Part shown: piece after piece, positions 25,049-34,501 of the stretch
Numbering within the stretch: position 1 is the stretch's first letter
Layout of the letters: every line of letters begins with the position of its first letter
Assembly: GCA_002331625.1 (NCBI GenBank)
Contig: DCZN01000015.1
Coordinates: 549 to 41,581, forward strand
Source of the DNA: Nitrospira sp. UBA2083
Lineage (GTDB): Bacteria; Nitrospirota; Nitrospiria; Nitrospirales; Nitrospiraceae
Length of the DNA stretch: 41,033 nt
Direction of reading: 5' to 3'
The notes under the pieces: model-generated
The model's database searches: none
What the model was told of the DNA's origin: nothing
What the model saw: only the letters and a program-made list of their open reading frames with translations
Translations under genes and position numbers: made by a program

Positions 25049-27024
25049 AACCACTATTTTCCCACACATATCGTTTCATGAAGGCGGGATGTTTGATCGG
25101 AGCCTTCGGGCTGACCCTCGCTGGATTCAGCTTGGTCGGGGAGACGCATGTTCTTGCTGACGAAACTGGCACGAGCAAACCGAAGGATGTCCCATTGGCC
25201 TCAAAGTCTACCACGCGATATCTTGCACAGGCCATGACGTCGATTGAGGTTCACCCTGAAGCAGACTCAGTAACCGTCGTCATTGCGGGAGATGGTCAAT
25301 TATTTCCGGAGACCAACTTTTTGGACGAGTCTAGGCTCATCATCGATATCCCGGCCGTCTCCTCCACGCTCCGACGCTCCGTCGTACGGGCCGATCATTA
25401 CCTGCTGACAAAGATCAGGGTCGGTCACCATGCCGATAAGGTGCGCCTGGTATTCGATGTGCCGGAACGTCCGGTCTACTCGCTGATTCGTGAAGATAAC
25501 AAAGTCGTGATTACGTTAAAGCCGGGTGAACGAAGGGCCCATTCCTTGGTCACAGCTCAACTCGACAAGGGACAAAATGTGATGTTTGTCCCCAGAGCCC
25601 GCAAGGTTCTGTATGGTGTGGACGATCGCGTGGTGCAACGAGCAGCACGTATTGTGAGCCCTGCACAAGCTCAATTCAAGGTACAGCGAGTGCAGATGGC
25701 AGCAGAAACGCCTTCAACCGAAAAGGATGATCGGTCGGATGACGTCATAGCCGGACAAACACGGTTTGTCGGTCGGCGTATTTCTCTCGATTTTCAGCAG
25801 GCCGACATTACTAACATTCTTCGACTGATCGCAGAGGTCAGCGGCTTCAACATTGTTGTCGGCGAGGGTGTTAAATCCAAAGTCACCATGAAATTGGTGA
25901 GCGTGCCATGGGATCAGGCGTTGGATATGTTGTTGAAGATGAATGGGCTTGGCATGATTCGCCAAGGGAGCATCGTCTGGGTCGATTCTTTGACCAATAT
26001 TGCCAAGCAGCAGGATGACGAGGCCAGAGCCAAAGATTCCAAGACCAAAGCAGAGGAGTTGGTTGATCGTGTGTTCTACATCAGGAATCTGCAAGCGCAA
26101 GAGCTCATGCAATCACTGCGGCAATACTTGAGCCCCCGCGGCGTCATGCAATTTAACGCTGGAAGTAACGCGCTCATCGTGCGGGAAACTGAAACCAAGC
26201 TGACCGTCATTAAACAGCTTGTCGAGGGCCTTGACTTGGAAGTTCCGCAGGTTCAGATCGAAGCCCGCATCGTTCAGGCCGATACGGTTTACGCTCGTGG
26301 GTTAGGCATTCAGTGGGGCTTCCAAGCAGGAAATCGCACACCGACAGATTTCTTTGCTCTCTCAAACCTGAATGGTCCGTTTGGGCAGATTGCTGGAACA
26401 GGCAACAATACGATTGATCGAACCTTCTTGGTCAACTTGCCTGCTCAAGTCGGAGGATTGCCAGCCGTTCCGTCGATTGGATGGACCTTTGGAAAACTTG
26501 GTGGAGACTTTGCTCTCGATATGCGGTTATCAGCCGGGGAGTTGCTTGGTTTGAGCAAGGTCATCGCCGCGCCGAAGATCACGACCCTGGATAAGCGTGA
26601 AGCGAAGATCTCTCAAGGCGAATCGATTCCATTCCAGACCACATCATTACAGGGAACCCAGACGACGTTTGTTGATGCCAACTTGGAGTTGAACGTGACA
26701 CCGCAGATCACCTCTCGTGATCCGAAAGAAGAGGGGAAGCGTATTCTCATGCGGGTACGAGCAACTCGAAATGCCGTCGGTGCACGGAGCAACCCTGCTG
26801 GGCCGAGCATCGATCGACGGGAGGCCACCACGCAGGTGATCGTCAGAGATGGCGAAACAATGGTAATCGGTGGCGTCTTTGTCGATACGCAAGGGAACAA
26901 TGTGCAAGGGGTTCCCTACCTGTCTCGAATGCCGGTGTTGGGCTGGCTGTTTAAGAATAAATCGGAGACCGTATCGAAGCAGGAGCTGCTCATTTTCCTG
27001 ACACCGAGTATTATTAAGACCTAG
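25045..27024 (+). CDS. pilQ: Type IV pilus outer-membrane secretin PilQ
   Basis: PilQ is the outer-membrane channel for the pilus fibre. The 659-residue product has a signal peptide ending near VLA-DE (residues 38-39), an AMIN domain around 60-155 (peptidoglycan binding), a secretin/TonB short N-terminal domain (ISLDFQQADITNILRLIAEV), a NolW-type domain (VFYIRNLQAQELMQSLRQYL) and the C-terminal secretin domain with VPYLSRMPVLGWLFKNKSE. The ATG at 25045 overlaps the pilP stop; the frame is open far upstream but that lies inside pilP. Only one AMIN domain is evident by eye. Confidence 0.97.
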   Translation: MKPLFSHTYRFMKAGCLIGAFGLTLAGFSLVGETHVLADETGTSKPKDVPLASKSTTRYLAQAMTSIEVHPEADSVTVVIAGDGQLFPETNFLDESRLIIDIPAVSSTLRRSVVRADHYLLTKIRVGHHADKVRLVFDVPERPVYSLIREDNKVVITLKPGERRAHSLVTAQLDKGQNVMFVPRARKVLYGVDDRVVQRAARIVSPAQAQFKVQRVQMAAETPSTEKDDRSDDVIAGQTRFVGRRISLDFQQADITNILRLIAEVSGFNIVVGEGVKSKVTMKLVSVPWDQALDMLLKMNGLGMIRQGSIVWVDSLTNIAKQQDDEARAKDSKTKAEELVDRVFYIRNLQAQELMQSLRQYLSPRGVMQFNAGSNALIVRETETKLTVIKQLVEGLDLEVPQVQIEARIVQADTVYARGLGIQWGFQAGNRTPTDFFALSNLNGPFGQIAGTGNNTIDRTFLVNLPAQVGGLPAVPSIGWTFGKLGGDFALDMRLSAGELLGLSKVIAAPKITTLDKREAKISQGESIPFQTTSLQGTQTTFVDANLELNVTPQITSRDPKEEGKRILMRVRATRNAVGARSNPAGPSIDRREATTQVIVRDGETMVIGGVFVDTQGNNVQGVPYLSRMPVLGWLFKNKSETVSKQELLIFLTPSIIKT

Positions 27025-27052
27025 AAACAATTTCAGCTGCGGGATCAAAAAT

Positions 27053-27093
27053 AGCCTGGTGATACGTTATCGTATCGCCAGGCTTTCGCTTTT
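27053..27093 (+). terminator. Terminator after pilQ
   Basis: AGCCTGGTGATACG (27053-27066) pairs with CGTATCGCCAGGCT (27071-27084) around a TTAT loop with one G-T wobble. It is followed by TTTCGCTTTT, an interrupted T-run. It sits 28 bp after the pilQ stop and probably ends the pil operon. Confidence 0.8.
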
Positions 27094-27172
27094 CTGTGTC
27101 TGTGCAGCAGCGAGAAGACCGCGCCAGAGGCCTTTCCCGATCCGTCATCGTCTTTTTAGTTCCATTGTGCTG

Positions 27173-27181
27173 TGTTAGGAT
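27173..27181 (+). promoter_or_regulatory. Possible extended -10 promoter for aroB
   Basis: TGTTAGGAT at 27173-27181 fits an extended -10 form (TGn followed by TAGGAT). The -35 region at 17 bases, TTTTTA, is weak. It lies between the pilQ terminator and aroB, where a promoter is expected. Confidence 0.4.
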
Positions 27182-27257
27182 GCCTCTCCGTTCAAGTATT
27201 GATTCGAGCAAGCAGAATGATGAAGTTCCGCTGCCTCATCAGTCGTGGGGTTATCCA

Positions 27258-28376
27258 ATGACTTCAGCCTCAACTGTTACTGTTTCTCTACTGGATAGAA
27301 GTTACCAGATCAGCATTCGTGCTGGACTGTTGGAGAAACTCGGAAAGGAGCTGAAGGCTCATGACGTGAGGGGAAAGGTCGGAGTAGTGACCGATCGGCA
27401 TGTCGCCAGGTACTACCTGAAGAATATCTGTGAGACCATGAGGCGATATGAGATTGAGCCGGTACCAATTGTTCTTGCCCCTGGAGAGCGGTTTAAAACA
27501 TTACAGACGGTGGAGCACGTTCTGGATGTATTGGCACGTCATCGGTTTGATCGATCCTCATGTCTCTTGGCCCTGGGGGGCGGCGTGGTCGGAGATGTGA
27601 CTGGATTCGCCGCGTCCATTTATCAACGTGGTATCTCCTATATCCAAGTGCCGACAACGCTTGTCGCACAGGTGGATTCCAGTGTCGGAGGAAAGACTGG
27701 AGTCGATCATCGGCTGGGGAAGAACTTAATCGGCTCATTCTATCAACCTCGAGCTGTCTGGATCGATCCACTCACACTGCAGACTCTGCCCACACGTGAA
27801 TGGGTCGCCGGGCTTGCCGAGGTCATTAAGTATGGCATCATTGCGGACCCGACGTTCTTTGCCTATCTGCAACGAAAGATGCCTGAGTTACGAACGCCGA
27901 CATCCAATATCGTGACCAGCATCGTGAAACGGTCCTGTGAGATCAAGGCAGAGGTCGTGGCATCGGATGAACGGGAGTCCGACCGAAGGCGAATTCTCAA
28001 CTACGGCCATACCATCGGACATGCGCTTGAGGCATTGGGAGGCTATACATCGCTTATCCACGGGGAGGCGGTCGGCATTGGGCTAGTTCAGGAGGCTGAT
28101 CTCGCGTGTTTCCAAGGTATGTGTAATCATGAGGTGGTTCATGCGATTCGACGTATCGTGAGGGAAGCCGGGCTGAGTGATCAGATGCCGCGCCGTACCT
28201 CGACAAAAATATGGAGCGCCATGCTTCATGATAAAAAGGTCTCAGCCGGACAGGTCATCGGCGTGTGGCCGACACGAATCGGAGAAGTGCGTATGGCTTC
28301 GCTTGAGAAGCAGGTCTTTGACCGATGGTTTGCAAAGTCACGCACGGTGTCGCGCACGGAGGTAACCTCTTCTTGA
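27258..28376 (+). CDS. aroB: 3-dehydroquinate synthase
   Basis: AroB makes 3-dehydroquinate from DAHP, the second step of the shikimate pathway, using NAD and a divalent metal. The product (372 residues from the ATG at 27258) shows the NAD-binding ALGGGVVGDVTGFAAS loop, QVPTTLVAQVDSSVGGKTG, and metal ligands in NYGHTIGHALE and IHGEAVGIG. The frame is open back to 27096, but homologues start near the ATG chosen, shortly before VSLLDRSYQISI. A short basic C-terminal tail is unremarkable. Confidence 0.95.
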   Translation: MTSASTVTVSLLDRSYQISIRAGLLEKLGKELKAHDVRGKVGVVTDRHVARYYLKNICETMRRYEIEPVPIVLAPGERFKTLQTVEHVLDVLARHRFDRSSCLLALGGGVVGDVTGFAASIYQRGISYIQVPTTLVAQVDSSVGGKTGVDHRLGKNLIGSFYQPRAVWIDPLTLQTLPTREWVAGLAEVIKYGIIADPTFFAYLQRKMPELRTPTSNIVTSIVKRSCEIKAEVVASDERESDRRRILNYGHTIGHALEALGGYTSLIHGEAVGIGLVQEADLACFQGMCNHEVVHAIRRIVREAGLSDQMPRRTSTKIWSAMLHDKKVSAGQVIGVWPTRIGEVRMASLEKQVFDRWFAKSRTVSRTEVTSS

Positions 28377-28467
28377 TTGCCGGATCTTATGATGTCCTGG
28401 GAGCACCAGGTTCTCCCCGTCGATCATGATCAGGTGCTGATCCTCATCTGGGCTTGACTGGACTGCG

Positions 28468-30243
28468 ATGAGAATAGTGCGAATTGCCATGGCGCAGATG
28501 AATCCAACAGTCGGAGATCTGAGCGGCAATGTTCGTCGAGTGCTTGGTTGGATTCGAGAGGCAAAAAAAGCCAAGGTTGATTTGATTGCGTTTCCGGAGC
28601 TGGTCATTCCTGGATATCCGCCGGAAGACCTTCTGCTCAAGCCACGGTTTGTCGACGATAATTTACGAGCGTTACGGGAAATTATCCCAGCCTGCCACGG
28701 TATCGTTGCCGTCGTCGGGTATGTAGGGCGAGGTGAAGGAATCCCCTCACCACCTTCAGGGCCTTCGATCCTCCCGGCTGGACAGCAGATCCTCCACAAC
28801 GCGGCGGCGATGATTGCCCATCGCAAGGTAGTCGGAAGCTATCAGAAATGGTATTTGCCGAACTATGGAGTATTCGATGAAAGCCGATATTTTCATCCCG
28901 GTCGAAGGCTCCCGTTGCTGGTCGTCAATGGGGTGACGATCGGCGTCAGTATTTGCGAGGACATTTGGGTCCCAGAGGGGCCCACGCGCGCACAAGCAGC
29001 AGTCGGGGCCGAGGTGATCGTCAATATCAACGCCTCGCCGTTTCACGTTGGAAAAGGTCGTGCTAGGGAGCGAATGCTGGCGACCAGAGCACGAGAGAAC
29101 GGGGTGATCGTCACGTATACGAATATGGTTGGCGGTCAGGATGAGCTGGTTTTCGATGGCAACAGTGTCATTCTTGATCCATGCGGCAATGTCATTGTAC
29201 GTGGTGCTGCGTTTCAAGAAGAGTTGCTGTTGGCGGATGTAGACGTGGATGTTGTCCGGCGTGAGCGTAAAGCTCAGAGCCGGAAGACTCGATTGCCCGG
29301 AAGGATAAGCTCAACCATCGACCGCCTTTCAGTGAGGATGCCGGCGCTCAAGAAGCCGCGACCTCCAATTGTATCGAGAGTGACCGAGCCGGTGGATGAA
29401 ATTGAAGAGGTCTATCGTGCGCTGGTCTTGGCGGTGAAGGATTATGTCGGCAAGAATGGGTTTCATCGGGCGGTGATTGGGTTAAGCGGAGGCGTCGATT
29501 CAGCGTTGACTGCAGCGGTGGCTGTGGACGCGCTTGGGGCCGATCGTGTGTGTGGGATCTTCATGCCCTCGCCCTATACGTCACATGAAAGTGAAGAAGA
29601 TGTTATGAACCTGGCACGAGGTTTGGGCATCGATGTGAGCGTTATTTCGATTACGCCGACGTTTGAAGCCTATCGTCAGTCGCTGGCGCCGTCGTTTGGT
29701 GACCGCTCCGCAGATACGACCGAAGAAAACCTCCAGGCGCGCATACGCGGCAATCTGCTCATGGCGGTATCCAATAAGTTCGGCTATCTGGTTTTGACCA
29801 CCGGGAATAAAAGCGAATTGAGCGTGGGATATGCAACGTTGTACGGCGACATGGCCGGCGGATTTGCCGTCATCAAGGATGTTCCGAAGACAATGGTTTA
29901 TGCCTTGGCGAAGGTTCGTAATGGTCGTGGGCCATCTCCCGTGATACCAGCGCGTACCTTGGATCGACCCCCAAGTGCAGAACTGAGACCAAATCAAAAG
30001 GATGAAGATTCGCTTCCTCCGTATCCAGTCCTTGATCCCATCCTTCAGGCGTATGTGGAGGAAGATTGCTCGCCTAATGAGATCGTCAAAGCCGGCTTCG
30101 ATCGTGTCACCGTTGCTCGTGTCGTCAGGATGGTCGACAATAGCGAGTTCAAACGCCGTCAGTCACCTGTCGGGGTCAAAATTACCCGCCGTGCTTTGGG
30201 CAAGGATAGACGGATGCCGATTACCAACAGGTACCGGAACTAG
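28468..30243 (+). CDS. nadE: Glutamine-dependent NAD+ synthetase
   Basis: This enzyme makes NAD from deamido-NAD, taking ammonia from glutamine. The 591-residue product joins an N-terminal nitrilase-fold amidase (about 1-270; glutamate in FPELVIPGYPPEDL, lysine in YQKWYLPNYGVFDE, nucleophile cysteine in VSICEDIW) with a C-terminal synthetase having the ATP loop GLSGGVDSAL (near residue 337). A later motif, LTTGNKSELSVGYATLYGDM, confirms the synthetase. It is the two-domain form of about the expected 540-600 residues. It starts 91 bp after aroB. Confidence 0.96.
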   Translation: MRIVRIAMAQMNPTVGDLSGNVRRVLGWIREAKKAKVDLIAFPELVIPGYPPEDLLLKPRFVDDNLRALREIIPACHGIVAVVGYVGRGEGIPSPPSGPSILPAGQQILHNAAAMIAHRKVVGSYQKWYLPNYGVFDESRYFHPGRRLPLLVVNGVTIGVSICEDIWVPEGPTRAQAAVGAEVIVNINASPFHVGKGRARERMLATRARENGVIVTYTNMVGGQDELVFDGNSVILDPCGNVIVRGAAFQEELLLADVDVDVVRRERKAQSRKTRLPGRISSTIDRLSVRMPALKKPRPPIVSRVTEPVDEIEEVYRALVLAVKDYVGKNGFHRAVIGLSGGVDSALTAAVAVDALGADRVCGIFMPSPYTSHESEEDVMNLARGLGIDVSVISITPTFEAYRQSLAPSFGDRSADTTEENLQARIRGNLLMAVSNKFGYLVLTTGNKSELSVGYATLYGDMAGGFAVIKDVPKTMVYALAKVRNGRGPSPVIPARTLDRPPSAELRPNQKDEDSLPPYPVLDPILQAYVEEDCSPNEIVKAGFDRVTVARVVRMVDNSEFKRRQSPVGVKITRRALGKDRRMPITNRYRN

Positions 30244-30945
<702 letters not shown>

Positions 30946-31005
30946 GCGGGGTGGGGAACTGAGCGATGAAGCGTCGTCGTTGAGGGTCTCCAAAGGAGGA
31001 CGGGA

Positions 31006-32415
31006 ATGAACGTGCGTGAGGTGTTGGAGTTCGCAAAGAAGCACAGAGTCCAGATGGTAGATCTGAAGTTCGTCGATCTGCCTGGGGTGTGGCAGCATAT
31101 GACCATCCCTGTGAGCGAACTCACGGAAACCTTGTTCAAAGACGGGTCTGGTCTGGATGGGTCATCGATTCGCGGCTGGAAGGCCATCAACAACAGTGAT
31201 TTGTTGGTAGTGCCTGATCCGGCCACGGCCTGTCTGGATCCATTCACGGCTGTTCCGACACTCAGCCTGGCTGGCAACGTCGTGGATCCTATTTCCCGTG
31301 AAAATTACGAACGGGACCCTCGGTTTATCGCTCAAAAGGCTGAGCGATACCTTCAAAGCACGAAGATCGGCGACAATTCCTTCTGGGGGCCGGAGGCCGA
31401 ATTCTTTATTTTCGATCATGCGCGATATGACCAAACCAGCCACAGCGGGTTCTACTATCTTGACTCGGAAGAAGGCACCTGGAATATGGGGCAAGAAGGG
31501 ATCAACCTAGGTGGGAAGATCCGACATAAACAAGGATATTTCCCAGTCGCCCCAGCGGATACCCAGCAAGACATCCGAAGCGAGATGGTCTTGGAGATGG
31601 AGAAGGTCGGCATCGCGGTGGAGAAGCATCATCATGAAACGGCCACAGCCGGCCAGGCCGAGATCGATATTCGTTTTGATTCGCTGCTGCGAACCGCGGA
31701 CAAGATGATGATGTACAAGTACATCGTCAAGAACGTGGCGCGCCGCCATGGGAAGACGGTGACCTTCATGCCGAAGCCGCTCTTCAGTGATGCAGGATCC
31801 GGGATGCACACGCACCAGAGCATTTGGAAAGACGGGAAGCCGCTCTTTGCCGGGAAGGACTATGCCGGTATCTCGCAGCTCTGTTTGTATTATATCGGTG
31901 GCATTTTGAAGCATGCGCCAGCGCTGGCGGCCTTTACAAATCCGACGACGAATTCTTACAAACGTATCACGCCTGGATTCGAAGCCCCGGTTCTCCTGGC
32001 CTACTCCAGCCGGAACCGATCGGCCGGCATCCGTATTCCGATGTACTCGCCGAGTCCCAAGGCTAAGCGAATCGAAGTGCGATTCCCTGACCCATCCTGC
32101 AATCCCTATTTGGCCTTTTCCGCGATGCTCATGGCGGGACTAGACGGCATCCAAAACAAGATCAACCCCGGTGAGCCGGCTGAAAAGGATCTGTACGATC
32201 TTGACCCGAAGGAAGCGGCCAGTATTCCCACTATGCCTGGGAGTCTGGATGAGGCGATCAACAGTTTGGAGAAGGACTACCAGTTTCTGCTCAAGGGGGA
32301 AGTATTCACCGAGGATCTGATTGAAGCCTGGATTGGCTACAAACGAAGCAAGGAAATCGATCAGATGCGCTTGCGGCCGCATCCCTATGAGTTTTTCCTG
32401 TATTACGACGTCTAA
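31006..32415 (+). CDS. glnA: Glutamine synthetase type I
   Basis: Glutamine synthetase joins ammonia and glutamate with ATP. The 469-residue product carries [16 protein letters not shown], the metal-binding [12 protein letters not shown], the [19 protein letters not shown]-binding signature and the NRSAGIRIP loop. The DLYDLDPKE segment keeps the tyrosine equivalent to the adenylylated Tyr397 of E. coli, so control by adenylylation is plausible. A strong AAGGAGG site (30993-30999) precedes the ATG. It lies 60 bp after glnB, no promoter seen between them. Confidence 0.97.
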   Translation: MNVREVLEFAKKHRVQMVDLKFVDLPGVWQHMTIPVSELTETLFKDGSGLDGSSIRGWKAINNSDLLVVPDPATACLDPFTAVPTLSLAGNVVDPISRENYERDPRFIAQKAERYLQSTKIGDNSFWGPEAEFFIFDHARYDQTSHSGFYYLDSEEGTWNMGQEGINLGGKIRHKQGYFPVAPADTQQDIRSEMVLEMEKVGIAVEKHHHETATAGQAEIDIRFDSLLRTADKMMMYKYIVKNVARRHGKTVTFMPKPLFSDAGSGMHTHQSIWKDGKPLFAGKDYAGISQLCLYYIGGILKHAPALAAFTNPTTNSYKRITPGFEAPVLLAYSSRNRSAGIRIPMYSPSPKAKRIEVRFPDPSCNPYLAFSAMLMAGLDGIQNKINPGEPAEKDLYDLDPKEAASIPTMPGSLDEAINSLEKDYQFLLKGEVFTEDLIEAWIGYKRSKEIDQMRLRPHPYEFFLYYDV

Positions 32416-32460
32416 AATACTGCCATCATCAGCTGGCGGGAAGCTCGGTTGAGTGATCAA

Positions 32461-32892
32461 CTACGGCTTTCCGCAAGCACTCTTCCAGAGTGCGTGGTCA
32501 GCGCTGGCCCCCTCAATCGTCTGCCAATTTCCATTTTCAATGTAGCCGGACCGCGATCGGCCTGTGCCCATCTGGCGGGAGAACTCAATTACTTGGAGTA
32601 CTCGCACACGCGAGCGTTCACAATCGAATTCCTTCTGGGTTTTCAGAGAGAGGAAGCGCGTGATGTTGTTCCACTGCAGATCCGTGAGTTGCCAGAGTGT
32701 TACACGGGTGCCAGTTCGATGAATCTGCTCGGCGTCAAAGTAGATCGTCTCTCGTCCCGCCGGTTGGTATGGCTTGTCCAGGGCCACCCACCCCGCAAAG
32801 ACCGGTCCAGCCCAGAGAATCAGCGCAGCAGTCACCACGGAGCCAGTCATGGAACAGAGCCTGTCGGGCAGCGAGCGTCTTGCTGGGGGCAT
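32461..32892 (-). CDS. Exported protein with surface-adhesin E-like domain
   Basis: The minus-strand product (about 143 residues from the ATG at 32892) has a signal peptide with arginine-rich n-region and hydrophobic core ending in GPVFAG, and then a single domain with YFDAEQIHRTGTRVTLWQLTD, KTQKEFDCERSRVRVLQVIEF and the ALWKSAC end. This pattern fits the surface-adhesin protein E-like family (two conserved cysteines), whose general function is unclear. Starts at 32964 (GTG) and 32850 (ATG) are also possible; none has a strong ribosome binding site. It converges with glnA with a 45-bp gap. Confidence 0.7.
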   Translation of the reverse strand: MPPARRSLPDRLCSMTGSVVTAALILWAGPVFAGWVALDKPYQPAGRETIYFDAEQIHRTGTRVTLWQLTDLQWNNITRFLSLKTQKEFDCERSRVRVLQVIEFSRQMGTGRSRSGYIENGNWQTIEGASADHALWKSACGKP

Positions 32893-33036
32893 GATGGGAT
32901 GGACATACGGGGTCCTGGGCAGAAAAAGCAAGCGGGAACATGTGAACCAGGTCAGCGGGCTCACCCCGGCTTCACGGATCGCTTGAGCGGACCGTGTTCA
33001 TGAGGTATGCTGGCCCTCACAACCGAGGAGGAAACG

Positions 33037-33798
33037 ATGCCGAAACGGGTACGTACCGGGCTGACGCGGAGTGATATTCTTGATCGGTATGTCGACCGGT
33101 TCAAACAGCAGCTCGTCAAGTTCCAACCATTCCTCTCGCGGAAGCGAGGGGTTGCGTCGCTTGAAGACTTCGACGAGGCGGCGGAAGAACTGATCAGCCA
33201 GGTATTCGGCGCGGCCTCAGATGAATCGGAGGCTTACTTCTTCGCAAAAACGGGTGAATCGGCACTCTTGCCGGAAGAAGCGCAGGAGAGTGGCACGCAT
33301 GATGTGGAACGTGAGAGTCTCCACCAGCGCCGGCAGGTGCTGGAAAGCTGCTTGGCCGATCTCGAACTGCGTCGCCGACTACAAGCCACGAGGAAAGGGA
33401 AGGGAATCGAACAGGCGGTTGTCGAAGAGTATATGTCGCATGAGGTACGGAGCATTCATAAAGAATCGACCATCAAGCAAGCGGGACAACTCTTGCAAAA
33501 ATATAAAGTCGGCTCGTTGATTGTCGACGACGGGTCCCGCTATATCGGTATCGTCACTGATTCGGACCTCAGCCGTAAAGCCGTCGCCAAGGGTCTCGAC
33601 CCCACCACCACCACCGTCAGCACTTGCATGAGCAAATCGTTGACCACCATCGAAGGAGACGAGCCATTGTCGGAGGCGATGTCGCTCATGAAGAAGGAAG
33701 GAATCCGACACCTTCCGGTGACCGCCGACGCCACCATTATCGGCGTGCTCTCTCTCTCCGATCTCCTCCGCGCGTTCGACGACCAGAAATCTCCCTAA
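33037..33798 (+). CDS. CBS-domain pair protein with uncharacterised N-terminal region
   Basis: The 253-residue product ends in two CBS domains (about residues 130-250): EEYMSHEVRSIHKESTIKQA with LIVDDGSRYIGIVTDSDLSR, then CMSKSLTTIEGDEPLSEAMS with GIRHLPVTADATIIGVLSLS. CBS pairs usually bind adenosine nucleotides and act as sensors. The first 125 residues are acidic and helical in character with no recognised domain. The ATG at 33037 follows a strong GAGGAGGA site (33025-33032). It stands alone, so its partner is unknown. Confidence 0.85.
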   Translation: MPKRVRTGLTRSDILDRYVDRFKQQLVKFQPFLSRKRGVASLEDFDEAAEELISQVFGAASDESEAYFFAKTGESALLPEEAQESGTHDVERESLHQRRQVLESCLADLELRRRLQATRKGKGIEQAVVEEYMSHEVRSIHKESTIKQAGQLLQKYKVGSLIVDDGSRYIGIVTDSDLSRKAVAKGLDPTTTTVSTCMSKSLTTIEGDEPLSEAMSLMKKEGIRHLPVTADATIIGVLSLSDLLRAFDDQKSP

Positions 33799-33902
33799 AG
33801 CCCCAGGTGTTGCTCATACAAACAGGATGAGTTGACGGAGTCCGGCGATCTGCTAGGGTCGTAGAGGGGGTTCGACCCGATTCGCTCTTGGGGGCTTCGT
33901 CC

Positions 33903-34367
33903 GTGGAACCAGCTCGTTCGTCAAATACCGGTGTGCCGGTTCCCGCGTGGTTGCCAGTGCTTCTGTTCGCTGCTGGGACTGCAGTGGTGTTGCTCGCCAT
34001 CGGGATAATCCCTGTCGAGCCGGAGAAGCTCACGGCGCCTCGATGGGTCATCCTTTCGGCGGGGTTGATGTTCACGTTCGGCGGTATCGTGATGAGCGTG
34101 ATGCCATATCGGCATGAGCACCCGGCATGGTATATGTTGACCTGCTCACTGATGACCACAACATTTTTTCTCGTCGGGGCCTGGGCGGCCTTCTGTGCGA
34201 CCGGTGTAAGAGGAAGTATCGGCCCAGTACCGTTGACTGGACCGGCTGCGGGTTGGCTCGGACGTGCCGTCTTTGGTCTGGGGGCATTGTTGCTCGGATT
34301 TCTGAGCCTCTACAGTTGGCGCCAATGGTGGCGAGCCATTCATGGTGAAAAGATCGATCTGGGATAG
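33903..34367 (+). CDS. Four-helix membrane protein of unknown function
   Basis: The 154-residue product has four predicted transmembrane helices: LPVLLFAAGTAVVLLAIGII, the WVILSAGLMFTFGGIVMSVM stretch, LMTTTFFLVGAWAAFCATG, and AVFGLGALLLGFLSLYSW. I do not recognise a family. The GTG at 33903 follows GGGGG at 33890-33894; a TTG at 33888 would add five residues. It is monocistronic in appearance between the CBS gene and the ABC-F gene. Codon use looks like a real gene, but function is open. Confidence 0.65.
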   Translation: MEPARSSNTGVPVPAWLPVLLFAAGTAVVLLAIGIIPVEPEKLTAPRWVILSAGLMFTFGGIVMSVMPYRHEHPAWYMLTCSLMTTTFFLVGAWAAFCATGVRGSIGPVPLTGPAAGWLGRAVFGLGALLLGFLSLYSWRQWWRAIHGEKIDLG

Positions 34368-34501
34368 CACGGAAACCTCCAGAACAGTTCAATTCTCACC
34401 AGGAGAACCCACGAGAGCACGCCGGTCGTTGTTGGAGTAATCTCTCGTGAGCAACGGAATCGCGAGTTCTTGTTCATCGGGTAGACGACACCTCACAAAC
34501 C

